Assembly: GCF_014207135.1 (NCBI RefSeq)
Contig: NZ_JACHCC010000013.1
Location: 166,505-230,504, forward strand
Direction of reading: 5' to 3'
Source of the DNA: Pedobacter cryoconitis
GTDB lineage: Bacteria > Bacteroidota > Bacteroidia > Sphingobacteriales > Sphingobacteriaceae
DNA length: 64,000 bases
In this document: positions 46,716 through 56,178 of the stretch, piece by piece
How the letters are laid out: every line of letters starts with the position of its first letter
How positions within the stretch are numbered: position 1 is the stretch's first letter
Notes under the pieces: model-generated
What the model was told of the DNA's origin: nothing
The model's database searches: none
The model's input: the letters and a program-made list of their open reading frames with translations, nothing else
Translations under genes and position numbers: made by a program

Positions 46716-48434
46716 ATGAAAGTATCAGATTTTATTGCTGGATTTTTAGAAAAAAAGGGAATTAAGAGTGTTTTTGAATTGTCTGGAGGAATGATTACTC
46801 ATATCCTTGACTCACTTCACCAAACTACTAATATCCATATAGTGACCATGCATCACGAGCAGGCTGCAGCTTTTGCAGCAGAGGCTTATGGAAGAATTAC
46901 TGGTTTACCAGGAATTGCTCTTGCAACGAGTGGTCCAGGTGCCACAAATCTGTTGACTGGGATTGGTAGTTGTTATTTTGATTCTAGCCCGGCTATTTTT
47001 ATCACCGGGCAAGTGAATCGTCACGAACTCAGAGGGGATAGAGAGATTAGGCAGTTAGGGTTCCAGGAAACTGATATTATCTCTATGGCAAAACCAATTA
47101 CGAAAGCTTGTTTCCAGATAAATGAGGCAGATGAATTACCTCAAGTCTTTGAGGAAGCCTTTAGAATTGCGTTAGAGGGGAGACCGGGACCTGTACTTAT
47201 AGACATTCCGATGGATATTCAGCGGGCTCAGATTTCTCCCGATATTGAAGATAATAATTTAGTTAGTTTTCCTTCAATCAGTAATGAAATTCTTGAGGAG
47301 CTAATTAAAGATATTAAGGGAGCGAAAAGACCACTAGTACTTGCTGGCAGAGGAATAAAATCATCAAATTGTCAACAAAAATTTGATGATTTCGTTAAAC
47401 ATACTAAAGTTCCGGTTATTACTACTTTGCTTGGCTTAGATACGATTTCATATAACGATCCTCTTAGAGTCGGTTTTATTGGCAGTTATGGAAATAGGTG
47501 GGCTAATCTGGCTTTCGGAGAGTGTGATCTTTTGATTGTTTTAGGTAGCCGGTTAGATATAAGACAAACAGGCGCAGATACAGCATTTATTGGAAACAGG
47601 AAGATCTATCATATAGATTGCGAACGTGGAGAGGTTAATAACAGAGTGAAAAGCTGTATTGGCATCATTACGGATTTAAGAGAGTTTTTTGCTAAATTTA
47701 ATCAAGTTGCAGTCAATGAGCATTTTGATTTACCCGTAGAGTGGATGACTAATATTAATGAGCAAAAAGAACGGTGGCCAGATATTAATGAATTAGACCC
47801 TAAAGGTATAAATCCAAATGTTTTCATGCATGAACTTTCAAAAGTTAGTAAAGCTGCGAAAGTATATTTGGCTGATGTTGGTAGTCATCAAATGTGGGCC
47901 GCTCAATCTTTGGAAATTAATAAAGGACAGCACTTTTTAACTTCAGGAGGTATGGGAGCTATGGGCTTTTCATTACCTGCGGGAATTGGTGCTAGTATTG
48001 CTCTTGATAAGCAGCCAGTAATTGTCCTTATAGGAGATGGCTGTATGCAGATAAACATTCAGGAATTACAGACCATCGTTAGAAATAAGTTGCCAATTAA
48101 AATTGTTGTATTAAATAATAGAACTCTGGGGATGATCAGGCAGTTTCAGGATAGCTATTTTGAATCACGCTATCAGTCAACTTATTGGGGTTATGATGCT
48201 CCTGATTTTGATAAAGTTGCAAATGCCTATGGAATAAGCAGTAGAACAATTGATGTTTCTGAAGATGTTACGGAGGCTGTCTCCTGGTTTTGGACGAAAG
48301 AAAATCTTGATAAGCCACAATTACTTCAGGTTATGATAGACCCTCATACGAATACTTATCCTAAGATAGCCTTTGGAAGGCCAATAACAGAGATGGAGCC
48401 TTTTGCAAAGCCAATTGAAATGGAAGGTACTTAA
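46716..48434 (+). CDS. YerE-like thiamine-diphosphate enzyme
   Basis: 572 residues in the acetolactate synthase superfamily. The ThDP-activating Glu is E48 in MHHEQAAAFAAEAYGRITG. The ThDP/metal motif is GDGCMQ (residues 440-445) with NNRTLG about 28 residues later. A middle domain (PLVLAGRGIKSSN) is in place. Isoleucine-pathway context is absent: the flanks are CDP-dideoxyhexose genes. YerE of Yersinia pseudotuberculosis VI transfers a C2 unit from pyruvate to C4 of CDP-3,6-dideoxy-4-keto-glucose. The same reaction is inferred here. True acetolactate synthase is unlikely, as no small subunit or ilv gene is near. Confidence 0.85.
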   Translation: MKVSDFIAGFLEKKGIKSVFELSGGMITHILDSLHQTTNIHIVTMHHEQAAAFAAEAYGRITGLPGIALATSGPGATNLLTGIGSCYFDSSPAIFITGQVNRHELRGDREIRQLGFQETDIISMAKPITKACFQINEADELPQVFEEAFRIALEGRPGPVLIDIPMDIQRAQISPDIEDNNLVSFPSISNEILEELIKDIKGAKRPLVLAGRGIKSSNCQQKFDDFVKHTKVPVITTLLGLDTISYNDPLRVGFIGSYGNRWANLAFGECDLLIVLGSRLDIRQTGADTAFIGNRKIYHIDCERGEVNNRVKSCIGIITDLREFFAKFNQVAVNEHFDLPVEWMTNINEQKERWPDINELDPKGINPNVFMHELSKVSKAAKVYLADVGSHQMWAAQSLEINKGQHFLTSGGMGAMGFSLPAGIGASIALDKQPVIVLIGDGCMQINIQELQTIVRNKLPIKIVVLNNRTLGMIRQFQDSYFESRYQSTYWGYDAPDFDKVANAYGISSRTIDVSEDVTEAVSWFWTKENLDKPQLLQVMIDPHTNTYPKIAFGRPITEMEPFAKPIEMEGT

Positions 48435-48471
48435 GTTATATTTAAAATATATATTATATAAAACACGTTAA

Positions 48472-49776
48472 ATGTTACAAAATATTAAAGATACTGATCT
48501 TAAGAAAAGCTTAGGAGAGATTGCAAGAAAGAATTCAACGCAGGTTATTGTTGCCGGACAAAATTATATTCCAGTTACAGGTAAGGTACTAGATGAAGAA
48601 GATATTCTTTTGGGGGTAGATGCCGCATTAGATGGATGGTTGACAGCTGGTCGTTTTGCAAATAAATTTGAACATGATTTTGCGCAATATTTTGGCGCAA
48701 ATAAGGCCTTATTAGTAAATTCGGGTTCATCTGCCAATCTTGTTGCGTTTTATGCGCTGACTTCACCTAAACTAGGAGAAAGAGCAATTAAGCCAGGAGA
48801 TGAAGTTATTACTGTTGCGGCTGGTTTTCCTACGACAATTAATCCCATAATTCAATTTGGTGCTATTCCGGTATTTATTGATGTTGATATTGCTACTCAT
48901 AATGTAAAGGCAGATATGATTGAGGCTGCTGTTAGTCCAAAAACTAAAGCGATTATGATTGCACACTCACTAGGAAATCCATTTGATTTAGATGAAGTGA
49001 TGCGTGTTGCAAAAAAGTTTAATCTTTGGGTTGTTGAAGATGACTGTGATTCGTTAGGAGCAACGTACAGAGGAAAAAAAACAGGGACTTTTGGAGATAT
49101 TTCCACATTCTCTTTTTATCCGGCACACCATATTACTATGGGAGAAGGCGGGGCGGTTGTAGTTAATAATCCTGAGTTAGCTAAAATAGCAGAAAGCTTC
49201 AGAGATTGGGGTAGAGACTGTTATTGTGAGCCGGGCAAGGATAATACCTGTGGATGTCGTTTTGGACAAGAACTGGGAACTTTACCTTATGGATATGACC
49301 ATAAATATACCTATTCTCATATTGGATTTAATTTGAAAGTGACTGATATGCAGGCTGCTTTTGGTGTTTCACAAATTCATAAGATTGATCATTTTGTTCA
49401 AAGGAGAAAAGAGAATTATGCAGCACTTTATAAAAGAATGCAGGAATTTGAAGAAATATTTATTCTTCCCGAAGCGACACCAAATTCGGATCCTTCATGG
49501 TTCGGGTTTTTATTAACTTTAAGGGAGGGGGATTCAAATGACAGGCATATGCTAGTACAGCACCTCGAAGAAAATAAAATTGGTACAAGACTACTATTTG
49601 GCGGAAATCTTTTGCGTCAACCTGCATATGCTAATATTGAACACCGGATTGTTGGTGATTTGAAAAATACAGATACAATTATGAATCAGTCATTTTGGCT
49701 TGGTGTATGGCCTGGTTTAAATGAAAGTCATTATGATTACATTGCCGATGTAATAAGAAATTATATAAATTCTTAG
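48472..49776 (+). CDS. ddhC: CDP-4-keto-6-deoxyglucose 3-dehydrase (E1)
   Basis: 434 residues, the usual RfbH/DdhC/E1 size. Aminotransferase-fold enzyme using PMP. Where transaminases have a Lys, it has His219-His220 in SFYPAHHITMGEGG, the E1 signature. The [2Fe-2S] cluster ligands are among C250, C252, C260 and C262 (DCYCEPGKDNTCGC). It removes the C3 hydroxyl with electrons from the E3 reductase encoded at 42897. The product is CDP-3,6-dideoxy-4-ketoglucose, the substrate for a YerE-type reaction. The wzx gene starts directly after its stop codon. Confidence 0.96.
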   Translation: MLQNIKDTDLKKSLGEIARKNSTQVIVAGQNYIPVTGKVLDEEDILLGVDAALDGWLTAGRFANKFEHDFAQYFGANKALLVNSGSSANLVAFYALTSPKLGERAIKPGDEVITVAAGFPTTINPIIQFGAIPVFIDVDIATHNVKADMIEAAVSPKTKAIMIAHSLGNPFDLDEVMRVAKKFNLWVVEDDCDSLGATYRGKKTGTFGDISTFSFYPAHHITMGEGGAVVVNNPELAKIAESFRDWGRDCYCEPGKDNTCGCRFGQELGTLPYGYDHKYTYSHIGFNLKVTDMQAAFGVSQIHKIDHFVQRRKENYAALYKRMQEFEEIFILPEATPNSDPSWFGFLLTLREGDSNDRHMLVQHLEENKIGTRLLFGGNLLRQPAYANIEHRIVGDLKNTDTIMNQSFWLGVWPGLNESHYDYIADVIRNYINS

Positions 49777-51126
49777 ATGAACGTATATTTTAGGTCCTTG
49801 TTTAATAAACTTGGAATAGATGGCGCCATTATTTATACAATTCTATCACGTGTTTTTCAAGCTGGCGGAGGAATATTATCAATAGTAGTTATTGCTAGAT
49901 ATTTGACTAAAGTGGAACAGGGGTATTATTTTACCTTTGGGAGTATATTGGCAATCCAGATCTTTTTTGAACTTGGATTGTCAAATATTATAACACAGTT
50001 TGTTGCTCATGAAACAGCTCATTTAGAATGGAATGGCAATGCAGAATTAACAGGATCAGAAAAATCTAAATCAAGGTTATCGTCTTTATTACATTTTTGT
50101 GTAAAATGGTTCTTTGTTGTTGGTTTTTTATTGATCGTTATTTTAATTATAACAGGATACATATTTTTTAATAAATATAGTAAAGGGAATGAGATTGTAA
50201 GCTGGCAAATGCCATGGGTTATATTGTCCGCTTGTACTGGTTGTTCATTAATTGTCTCCCCAATTCTTGCATTTCTTGAGGGACTTGGAAAAGTTAAGGA
50301 AGTAGCGAAAATCAGGCTATACCAATATATTTGTCAAATAATCTTGTTACTTATATTTTTGGTTGCTGGTTTTAAATTATTAGCAAGCCCGCTGGCTGTG
50401 ACAATTACATTAGTTATACCCCCGTTATGGATCCTCATTACTTATAAAAAAGATCTACTATTGTTTATTTGGAAACAGACAGGAAAATGGAAGATAAACT
50501 ATCGGATTGAGATTTTTCCCTTTCAATGGCGCATCGCCTTAAGTTGGATAAGTGGTTATTTTATTTTTCAGCTATTTAATCCCGTATTATTTGCGACTGA
50601 AGGACCGGTAGTGGCTGGTCAGATGGGGATGACATTGGCTGGTTTAAATGGCGTTTTATCTATTTCATTGAGCTGGATTAATACTAAAGTGCCATTATTT
50701 TCAAGCCTGATTGCTAAAAAAGATTATGAAGAGCTGGATACAGTCTTTAACAGAACTTTAAAACAAGCAAGCTTAATTTGTGGGGTGGCTCTGGTCTTTT
50801 TTATTATTGTTGTATATGGACTTCAGGTTTTGAAAGTACCATTAGGAAATAGATTTCTACCTTTTCTGCCGACACTATTACTTTGTATTACGACATTTAT
50901 TAATCAGTTCATTTCGGCCCTTGCAACTTATTTGCGCTGTCATAAACAAGAACCGTTTCTAGTTCAATCCATTATAGTAGGAATTGTAACTGCAGCCTCA
51001 ACTTTTGGATTCGGTCATCTTTTTGGCTTAATGGGGATAGTAATTGGTTATTGTTCAATTATCTGTTTTATAAGCTTGATATGGTCTTGGATTATTTTTA
51101 AAACTAAAAAAGCAGAATGGCATTGA
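49777..51126 (+). CDS. wzx: Polysaccharide flippase (Wzx-like)
   Basis: 449 residues with about 12 hydrophobic helices. The N-terminal segment with VFQAGGGILSIVVIARYL and FGSILAIQIFFELGLSNIIT fits the MOP/Wzx flippase superfamily. It should move lipid-linked repeat units across the inner membrane. It begins one base after the ddhC stop, without a gap, and is followed by glycosyltransferase genes. Substrate specificity cannot be read from the sequence. Confidence 0.88.
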   Translation: MNVYFRSLFNKLGIDGAIIYTILSRVFQAGGGILSIVVIARYLTKVEQGYYFTFGSILAIQIFFELGLSNIITQFVAHETAHLEWNGNAELTGSEKSKSRLSSLLHFCVKWFFVVGFLLIVILIITGYIFFNKYSKGNEIVSWQMPWVILSACTGCSLIVSPILAFLEGLGKVKEVAKIRLYQYICQIILLLIFLVAGFKLLASPLAVTITLVIPPLWILITYKKDLLLFIWKQTGKWKINYRIEIFPFQWRIALSWISGYFIFQLFNPVLFATEGPVVAGQMGMTLAGLNGVLSISLSWINTKVPLFSSLIAKKDYEELDTVFNRTLKQASLICGVALVFFIIVVYGLQVLKVPLGNRFLPFLPTLLLCITTFINQFISALATYLRCHKQEPFLVQSIIVGIVTAASTFGFGHLFGLMGIVIGYCSIICFISLIWSWIIFKTKKAEWH

Positions 51127-51187
51127 TAAGGCCATTTTTGTTTATATATACTGCTTTATTATTCTAAATGAAAGAAGGAACAAGGTT

Positions 51188-52087
51188 ATGAATGAAATAT
51201 TATTGTCAATATGCATACCGACTTATAATAGGTGTGATATATTAGATCAGACCCTAGACAGGCTTTTTTGCAATCCTGAGTTTGATTCGAATCTAATTGA
51301 AGTAATAGTTTCTGATAATTGCTCAACAGATAATACAGAGGAGGTTGTAAAGAAGTATCCTTTGGCACGTTATTATAAAAATATTCAAAATATAAAAGAC
51401 CTCAATTTCTCTGTTGTATTAGGTTATGCGAAAGGAAAATATATCAGACTCTTTAATGATACCCTTACTTTTAAGCCCAACATCTTAAATCTAATGTTGG
51501 AAAGAATTGTTGAGTATATGGATGTCGGGGTGAACCTGTTTTTTTATGCAAATATGTTCTCAAATTCTGACTGCTTTAAAGTGATGTCGTCCAAAGGGGC
51601 TTATATCAGGGAAGTTAGCTATTTTAGTACTTGGATTGCAAATTTTGGTGTTTGGAAAGACGATTTTGAGTTGATTAATGACAAAGACCGTTATGCTGAT
51701 CTCAGGTTTACACAGGTCGATTGGAGTTATCGAATTGTAAAGAATAGTAAGCGGACTATAATTTACTTTGATGATATGTTTTCCGTTGCAACGCCAAATA
51801 AAAAGGGGGGGTACAATATTTTTGATACTTTTGTTAATAAATATTTGTTTATAATTAAGCAGGAAGATTTGTCTTTTGTCGAGTATGAATTGGAAAAATA
51901 TCGTTTGTTTCGCTATTTCGTTTATCCATGGCTCACGAGATTGATAATACCTAATGAAACTGAGTTTGGTTTTGACTTAAAAGGGGCATACGGAGTGATT
52001 TTTGGGAAATATTGGTATGAACCTTATATATATCCTTTTTTATTGTTTTTTTATATAAAAAGAAGAAAGAATGATGCGAATAATTAG
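51188..52087 (+). CDS. Family 2 glycosyltransferase, abequosyltransferase-like
   Basis: 299 residues. The GT2 fold is shown by LSICIPTYNRCDILDQTLD and EVIVSDNCSTDNTEEVV. The expected acidic metal site is replaced by RLFNDTLTF, so the DXD is degenerate. The N-terminal pattern resembles O-antigen transferases such as abequosyltransferase. Lying next to the dideoxyhexose genes and wzx, it is a candidate to transfer the CDP-sugar made by this cluster. That is inference; any O-antigen linkage is possible. Its end overlaps the acetyltransferase gene by 17 bases. Confidence 0.8.
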   Translation: MNEILLSICIPTYNRCDILDQTLDRLFCNPEFDSNLIEVIVSDNCSTDNTEEVVKKYPLARYYKNIQNIKDLNFSVVLGYAKGKYIRLFNDTLTFKPNILNLMLERIVEYMDVGVNLFFYANMFSNSDCFKVMSSKGAYIREVSYFSTWIANFGVWKDDFELINDKDRYADLRFTQVDWSYRIVKNSKRTIIYFDDMFSVATPNKKGGYNIFDTFVNKYLFIIKQEDLSFVEYELEKYRLFRYFVYPWLTRLIIPNETEFGFDLKGAYGVIFGKYWYEPYIYPFLLFFYIKRRKNDANN

Positions 52088-52703
52088 GAGGATTCTTAAA
52101 ATGATAATTCAGTTTTTTTCTATTTTATTTCCCTTGAGGTTTTTTAGATTTTTAGACAGGAAATTTAATTTAATTTATACGTATTGGATATCGAGAGAGT
52201 TTAAAAAGTTAAATGGTAGTGTCTATTTTGCTTTTCCATTATATTTAAATGGTGGGAAGAATATAGTACTGGGGAAAAATTTCGATTCTGATCAACGTTT
52301 ACGTTTAGATACTTATGATAATTTTCTGGGGGAAAAGTTCTCGCCTTTAATAGAAATTGGCGATAATGTCTCTATTCAGAAGGATTGCCATATTGGAGCT
52401 ATTAATAGAATTACAATTGGTAATAATGTATTAATTGGTAGTAGGGTCTTCATTTCTGATCACTCACATGGAGAAATAAATTCAAATGCTTTAAGATTGC
52501 CACCAGCTCAGAGAAGTCTATACAGTAAAGGAGAAGTGGTTATAGAGGATAATGTCTGGATTGGAGAGGGGGTTGTAGTTCTTCCTGGAGTAACAATAGG
52601 GGAAAACAGTATTATAGGTGCAAATGCCGTTGTCTCGAAGTCGATACCTAAAAATACTGTCGCTGCAGGCAATCCTGCTCGAGTAATAAAAGAAATTAAC
52701 TAA
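52071..52703 (+). CDS. Hexapeptide-repeat acyltransferase 1
   Basis: 210 residues of the left-handed beta-helix acetyltransferase family. A hydrophobic N-terminus is followed by hexapeptide turns (IEIGDNVSIQKDCHIG, ITIGNNVLIGSRVFIS) with the catalytic His in DHSHGE. The C-terminal coil is WIGEGVVVLPGVTIGENSIIGANAVV. It likely O-acetylates a sugar of the repeat unit. It overlaps the preceding GT gene by 17 bases and the WbsX gene by 1 base. A second related gene lies at 57520. Confidence 0.9.
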   Translation: MMRIIRRILKMIIQFFSILFPLRFFRFLDRKFNLIYTYWISREFKKLNGSVYFAFPLYLNGGKNIVLGKNFDSDQRLRLDTYDNFLGEKFSPLIEIGDNVSIQKDCHIGAINRITIGNNVLIGSRVFISDHSHGEINSNALRLPPAQRSLYSKGEVVIEDNVWIGEGVVVLPGVTIGENSIIGANAVVSKSIPKNTVAAGNPARVIKEIN

Positions 52704-53782
52704 TGAAAAAGAAAGCACGTGTTATAGCGTTTTATTTGCCACAATTTCATCCAATACCAGAAAATGATAAGTGGTGGGGAAAAGGATTTACCGAATGGAA
52801 AAATGTTGGAAAGGCTAAAGCCTTGTTTAAAGGACATTATCAACCAAGGGTACCAACTGATTTGGGGTACTATGATTTACGGGTACCAGAAACAAGAGAA
52901 GCTCAAGCTGATATGGCAAAAGAGTATGGTATCGAAGGGTTCTGCTATTGGCATTATTGGTTTGGAAACGGAAAACGTTTAATTGAAAGACCATTCAATG
53001 AAGTTTTGTCTTCTGGCAGTCCTGATTTTCCTTTCTGTTTGTCCTGGGCAAATGAAACCTGGAAAGGATTTGATCATGGCTTAACTAATCGTAACGTTTT
53101 AATTGAACAATCTTATCCTGGTATTGATGATTATACTGCGCATTTTTATGCTGTTTTACCGGCATTTAAAGATAGCCGGTATATAAAGGTAGATGGGAAG
53201 CCTTTGTTTATGATATATCTTCCGCTGGCTAATCCGGAAGTTCTGGTATTTATCAAATGTTGGAGAGAGCTGGCAAAAATTAACGGACTGGATGGAATTT
53301 ACTTTGTAGGGCAGACAAATGGTATAGCTTATAATGCCACACAAATTTTGGAAACTGGGGTTGATGCAGTAAACGCAACCCGACTGATAGCATACTTCTC
53401 AAAACGATCTACACTGCAAAAGATAAAAGGGAGACTGAATAAGCTACTTAGATCAATGCCGCTTGTATATTCGTATAAAGAAACTTCAAAGTACTTTTTA
53501 CATGAGGAAGATCGTAATGAAAATATGTTTCCGAGCATTATTCCTGGCTGGGATCATACGCCGAGAAGTGGACGTGAAGGCCTGGTTATGACTGACTCTA
53601 CCCCTGAGCTTTTTGAGGATCATGTTAAGCGTGCAGTTAGTTTAGTTGAGAATAAGGAACCCGATCACCGGATCATCTTTCTGAAATCCTGGAATGAATG
53701 GGCGGAAGGAAATTATGTTGAACCAGATATGAAATGGGGATTGAAATATCTCGAAGCAATAAAAAATAGTATCAAGAAATAA
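52703..53782 (+). CDS. WbsX-family protein (GH99-like fold)
   Basis: 359 residues. The N-terminus, AFYLPQFHPIPENDKWWGKG, is the signature of the WbsX family (glycosyltransferase WbsX / GH99-like). Further conserved parts are YHYWFGNGKRLIERPF-like and FCLSWANETWKG, and a C-terminal KSWNEWAEGNYVEPD. Such proteins occur in O-antigen and capsule loci; catalytic activity as hydrolase or transferase is not settled. It overlaps the acetyltransferase gene by 1 base and precedes a GT2 gene by 3 bases. Confidence 0.9.
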   Translation: MKKKARVIAFYLPQFHPIPENDKWWGKGFTEWKNVGKAKALFKGHYQPRVPTDLGYYDLRVPETREAQADMAKEYGIEGFCYWHYWFGNGKRLIERPFNEVLSSGSPDFPFCLSWANETWKGFDHGLTNRNVLIEQSYPGIDDYTAHFYAVLPAFKDSRYIKVDGKPLFMIYLPLANPEVLVFIKCWRELAKINGLDGIYFVGQTNGIAYNATQILETGVDAVNATRLIAYFSKRSTLQKIKGRLNKLLRSMPLVYSYKETSKYFLHEEDRNENMFPSIIPGWDHTPRSGREGLVMTDSTPELFEDHVKRAVSLVENKEPDHRIIFLKSWNEWAEGNYVEPDMKWGLKYLEAIKNSIKK

Positions 53783-53785
53783 CTT

Positions 53786-54814
53786 ATGGCCCCCGTTTTA
53801 TCAATTATTGTTCCTGTTTACAATACTGAACTTTATATTTCGAGATGTATAGAAAGTATAATAGACCAGGTTTTTACTGATTTTGAACTTCTATTAATTA
53901 ATGATGGTTCACCTGACAACAGTGGGGCAATTTGTGATGATTATGCTTTAAGAGATAAGCGTATTCATGTTTATCACCAAAAAAATCAAGGAGTTTCTGT
54001 TGCGAGAAATTATGGCCTGGATAAGGCTACAGGTGAATTTGTAATATTTATTGACAGTGACGACTGGATTGATCCTGTTTTTCTGGAGAACTATTTAATT
54101 GAGTTGAAAGAATATCCAACTCAATTAATTTATCAGGGTTTGATTAATGAATTTAAAGATGAACAAACTTATTTAAGACTCCCGGCTAGACGCTATAATA
54201 ATAATGAGATTACAATGGCATTATTTGAAGTTGAGCTCAGACAGTGTCTCGGCGGAGCATGCAATAAAATTTTTAACAGAACTATTATTGAAGAGTATGG
54301 AATACGATTTGAACCTTCTCTGAGTTATGGGGAAGACAAAATTTTCACTTTACAGTACTGTCAAAATATTAATTCAATTACTTTACTGGATAATTGCAAT
54401 TATCATTACAACAGGACAATGGAAAACTCCTTGTCCAACCTTCATCATCCAAGTGAAAAACTGATTCAGTTAATAGAATTGGAATATGACTTGTTCAAAT
54501 GTATAGAGCAAAAATTTAATAATACACAATTCATAGAGGCTGTAAGAGGACGTTATTTATCAATAAATAAATACGCATTGTTATCTATGTATAGACCAAA
54601 TGTATTAAAAGCGAAATCAGTTCGGACTGCTCAATTTGAAAAAATTAATCATTTTATCAAGGGCTATTCATTCGATAAAAAATTTGATAGAGATGTACCG
54701 AAAATAGTTCATTATCTTATTGAAAAGAATAGTGATTTTAGTTTAAGAGGTCTAATGTGGATGAGATTTTACTTTTCATCGTTATATTATATGCTTAGGA
54801 ATAAAATTAAATAA
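53786..54814 (+). CDS. Family 2 glycosyltransferase
   Basis: 342 residues. The GT-A signature is complete: LSIIVPVYNTELYISRCIES, LLINDGSPDNSGAICDDY and the DXD motif in FVIFIDSDDWIDP. The C-terminal third is less conserved. It is an inner-membrane-associated transferase adding one sugar of the repeat unit; donor and acceptor are unknown. It sits 3 bases after the WbsX gene and 2 bases before the polymerase gene. Confidence 0.93.
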   Translation: MAPVLSIIVPVYNTELYISRCIESIIDQVFTDFELLLINDGSPDNSGAICDDYALRDKRIHVYHQKNQGVSVARNYGLDKATGEFVIFIDSDDWIDPVFLENYLIELKEYPTQLIYQGLINEFKDEQTYLRLPARRYNNNEITMALFEVELRQCLGGACNKIFNRTIIEEYGIRFEPSLSYGEDKIFTLQYCQNINSITLLDNCNYHYNRTMENSLSNLHHPSEKLIQLIELEYDLFKCIEQKFNNTQFIEAVRGRYLSINKYALLSMYRPNVLKAKSVRTAQFEKINHFIKGYSFDKKFDRDVPKIVHYLIEKNSDFSLRGLMWMRFYFSSLYYMLRNKIK

Positions 54815-54816
54815 TT

Positions 54817-56178
54817 ATGAGTTTGAGAGTATCTCAATTGTTCTGTTTGATATTACTTATTGAGGCAATAGTAGTCTATTTTGCTGCTCCTAAGATTTAT
54901 AACTACAATTTTAATGTCTTTTGCTCAGTTCAATATGCAATTAGCGTTGGTATATATTTGTTCTTGAAAAAAAAGAAAAATTATTTTGATTTTGATTGTG
55001 TTTTTTTTACAGGATACTTCTTCGTAACGCTTTTTTATCCGGTTTTTATGTATGAAAATGATCCAACACGCTTCTTTGCATTTCAATACGATTTTGACGC
55101 TAATATAATTCCGCAGGCTTCTGCATTAGCCTTGGTTGGAATAAATGCTTATATATTTGGAAGTTTCCTGCATAAACCAAAATCTTCGGAAGCTAGAAAG
55201 TATGGTTTGAAAGATTTTATTCCTAATAACCATCTTTCATTTATCACAGCAGTTACCTTTTTATTATATATATTAACAGGTGGTTATGCAGCTCTTGGGG
55301 GAGCCTACTCGGGAGACGAGGTGCAGAAGTCTGCGATTTCGAGTTATGTTTTTATCTTCACTCCTGCATTTCTGCTTTCAACAATAATAATTGAATTCTA
55401 TAATCTCAGGACTAAAAACATGTTTAAATTTCAATTCAAGAATCTAAATAAGATTACTTTATTTATTTCCTTGATGTTTGTTTTCTTAATGTTAGCTACT
55501 GGGAGCCGTACTGTCCCAATGCAGGTAATACTATTGTGCGGAGGTCTGCTAACCTTATTTTTTAAACCAATTTCTTTTGTGAGGTTTGTTTTTCTGGCTT
55601 TTTTGGGAATGGGAGTTATGTTCTTAGTTGTACTGGCTAGGGGTTATCAGCAACAAGGGAATTTTTCGTTAGTTGATATTGCAATGGATTTAATTATTAA
55701 TAATAGAAATAGTTATGCTGCTATTGAATATGTGAGAACAAATGGAATAACATGGGGAATGTCAATGTCAGCGTCATTTTTAAGTCCAGTTCCATTTCTT
55801 CAGAATATTGTGATTACACTTTTTGGCATTGACCCATTTACTATGTCATCATCAATTGTTATAACAAAGATGACACTTGGAGAAGTTGGTGAGTTAGGCC
55901 TGGGAACAAATATTATCGCTGATATTTATATGTCATTTGGTTTTCCGGGGGTTGTGTTACTTATGACAGGTTTAGGATATTTTATAAGTATGACTTTAGA
56001 TAAGGCTAAGACTAATATTTATGCTTTAGTTTGCTATGGTATTATGATGTCATATGCGGTATTTCTAGTGAGAGCTGAATTTTTCTTCTTTCTGAGGTTT
56101 TTGGTTTGGGGTATAATCATAGTTTATATTTCAAAATTATATAGAGTGAAATTCGTTTTGAGGAAAAAGATAGAATGA
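54817..56178 (+). CDS. wzy: O-antigen/capsule polymerase (Wzy-like)
   Basis: 453 residues with about 11 membrane helices and a larger loop in the second half (RGYQQQGNFSLVDIAMDLIINNRN). The pattern fits oligosaccharide repeat-unit polymerase. Wzy proteins diverge strongly, so the call rests on topology, the conserved RxxxQ-like loop and the position between glycosyltransferase genes with wzx and wzz elsewhere in the same locus. Its stop overlaps the next GT start. Confidence 0.8.
   Translation: MSLRVSQLFCLILLIEAIVVYFAAPKIYNYNFNVFCSVQYAISVGIYLFLKKKKNYFDFDCVFFTGYFFVTLFYPVFMYENDPTRFFAFQYDFDANIIPQASALALVGINAYIFGSFLHKPKSSEARKYGLKDFIPNNHLSFITAVTFLLYILTGGYAALGGAYSGDEVQKSAISSYVFIFTPAFLLSTIIIEFYNLRTKNMFKFQFKNLNKITLFISLMFVFLMLATGSRTVPMQVILLCGGLLTLFFKPISFVRFVFLAFLGMGVMFLVVLARGYQQQGNFSLVDIAMDLIINNRNSYAAIEYVRTNGITWGMSMSASFLSPVPFLQNIVITLFGIDPFTMSSSIVITKMTLGEVGELGLGTNIIADIYMSFGFPGVVLLMTGLGYFISMTLDKAKTNIYALVCYGIMMSYAVFLVRAEFFFFLRFLVWGIIIVYISKLYRVKFVLRKKIE

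Noticed and set aside
46716..48434. Annotation as plain acetolactate synthase large subunit
   Set aside because: No small subunit or ilv gene is nearby, and the gene sits between the CDP-dideoxyhexose enzymes, so the YerE-like role fits better.
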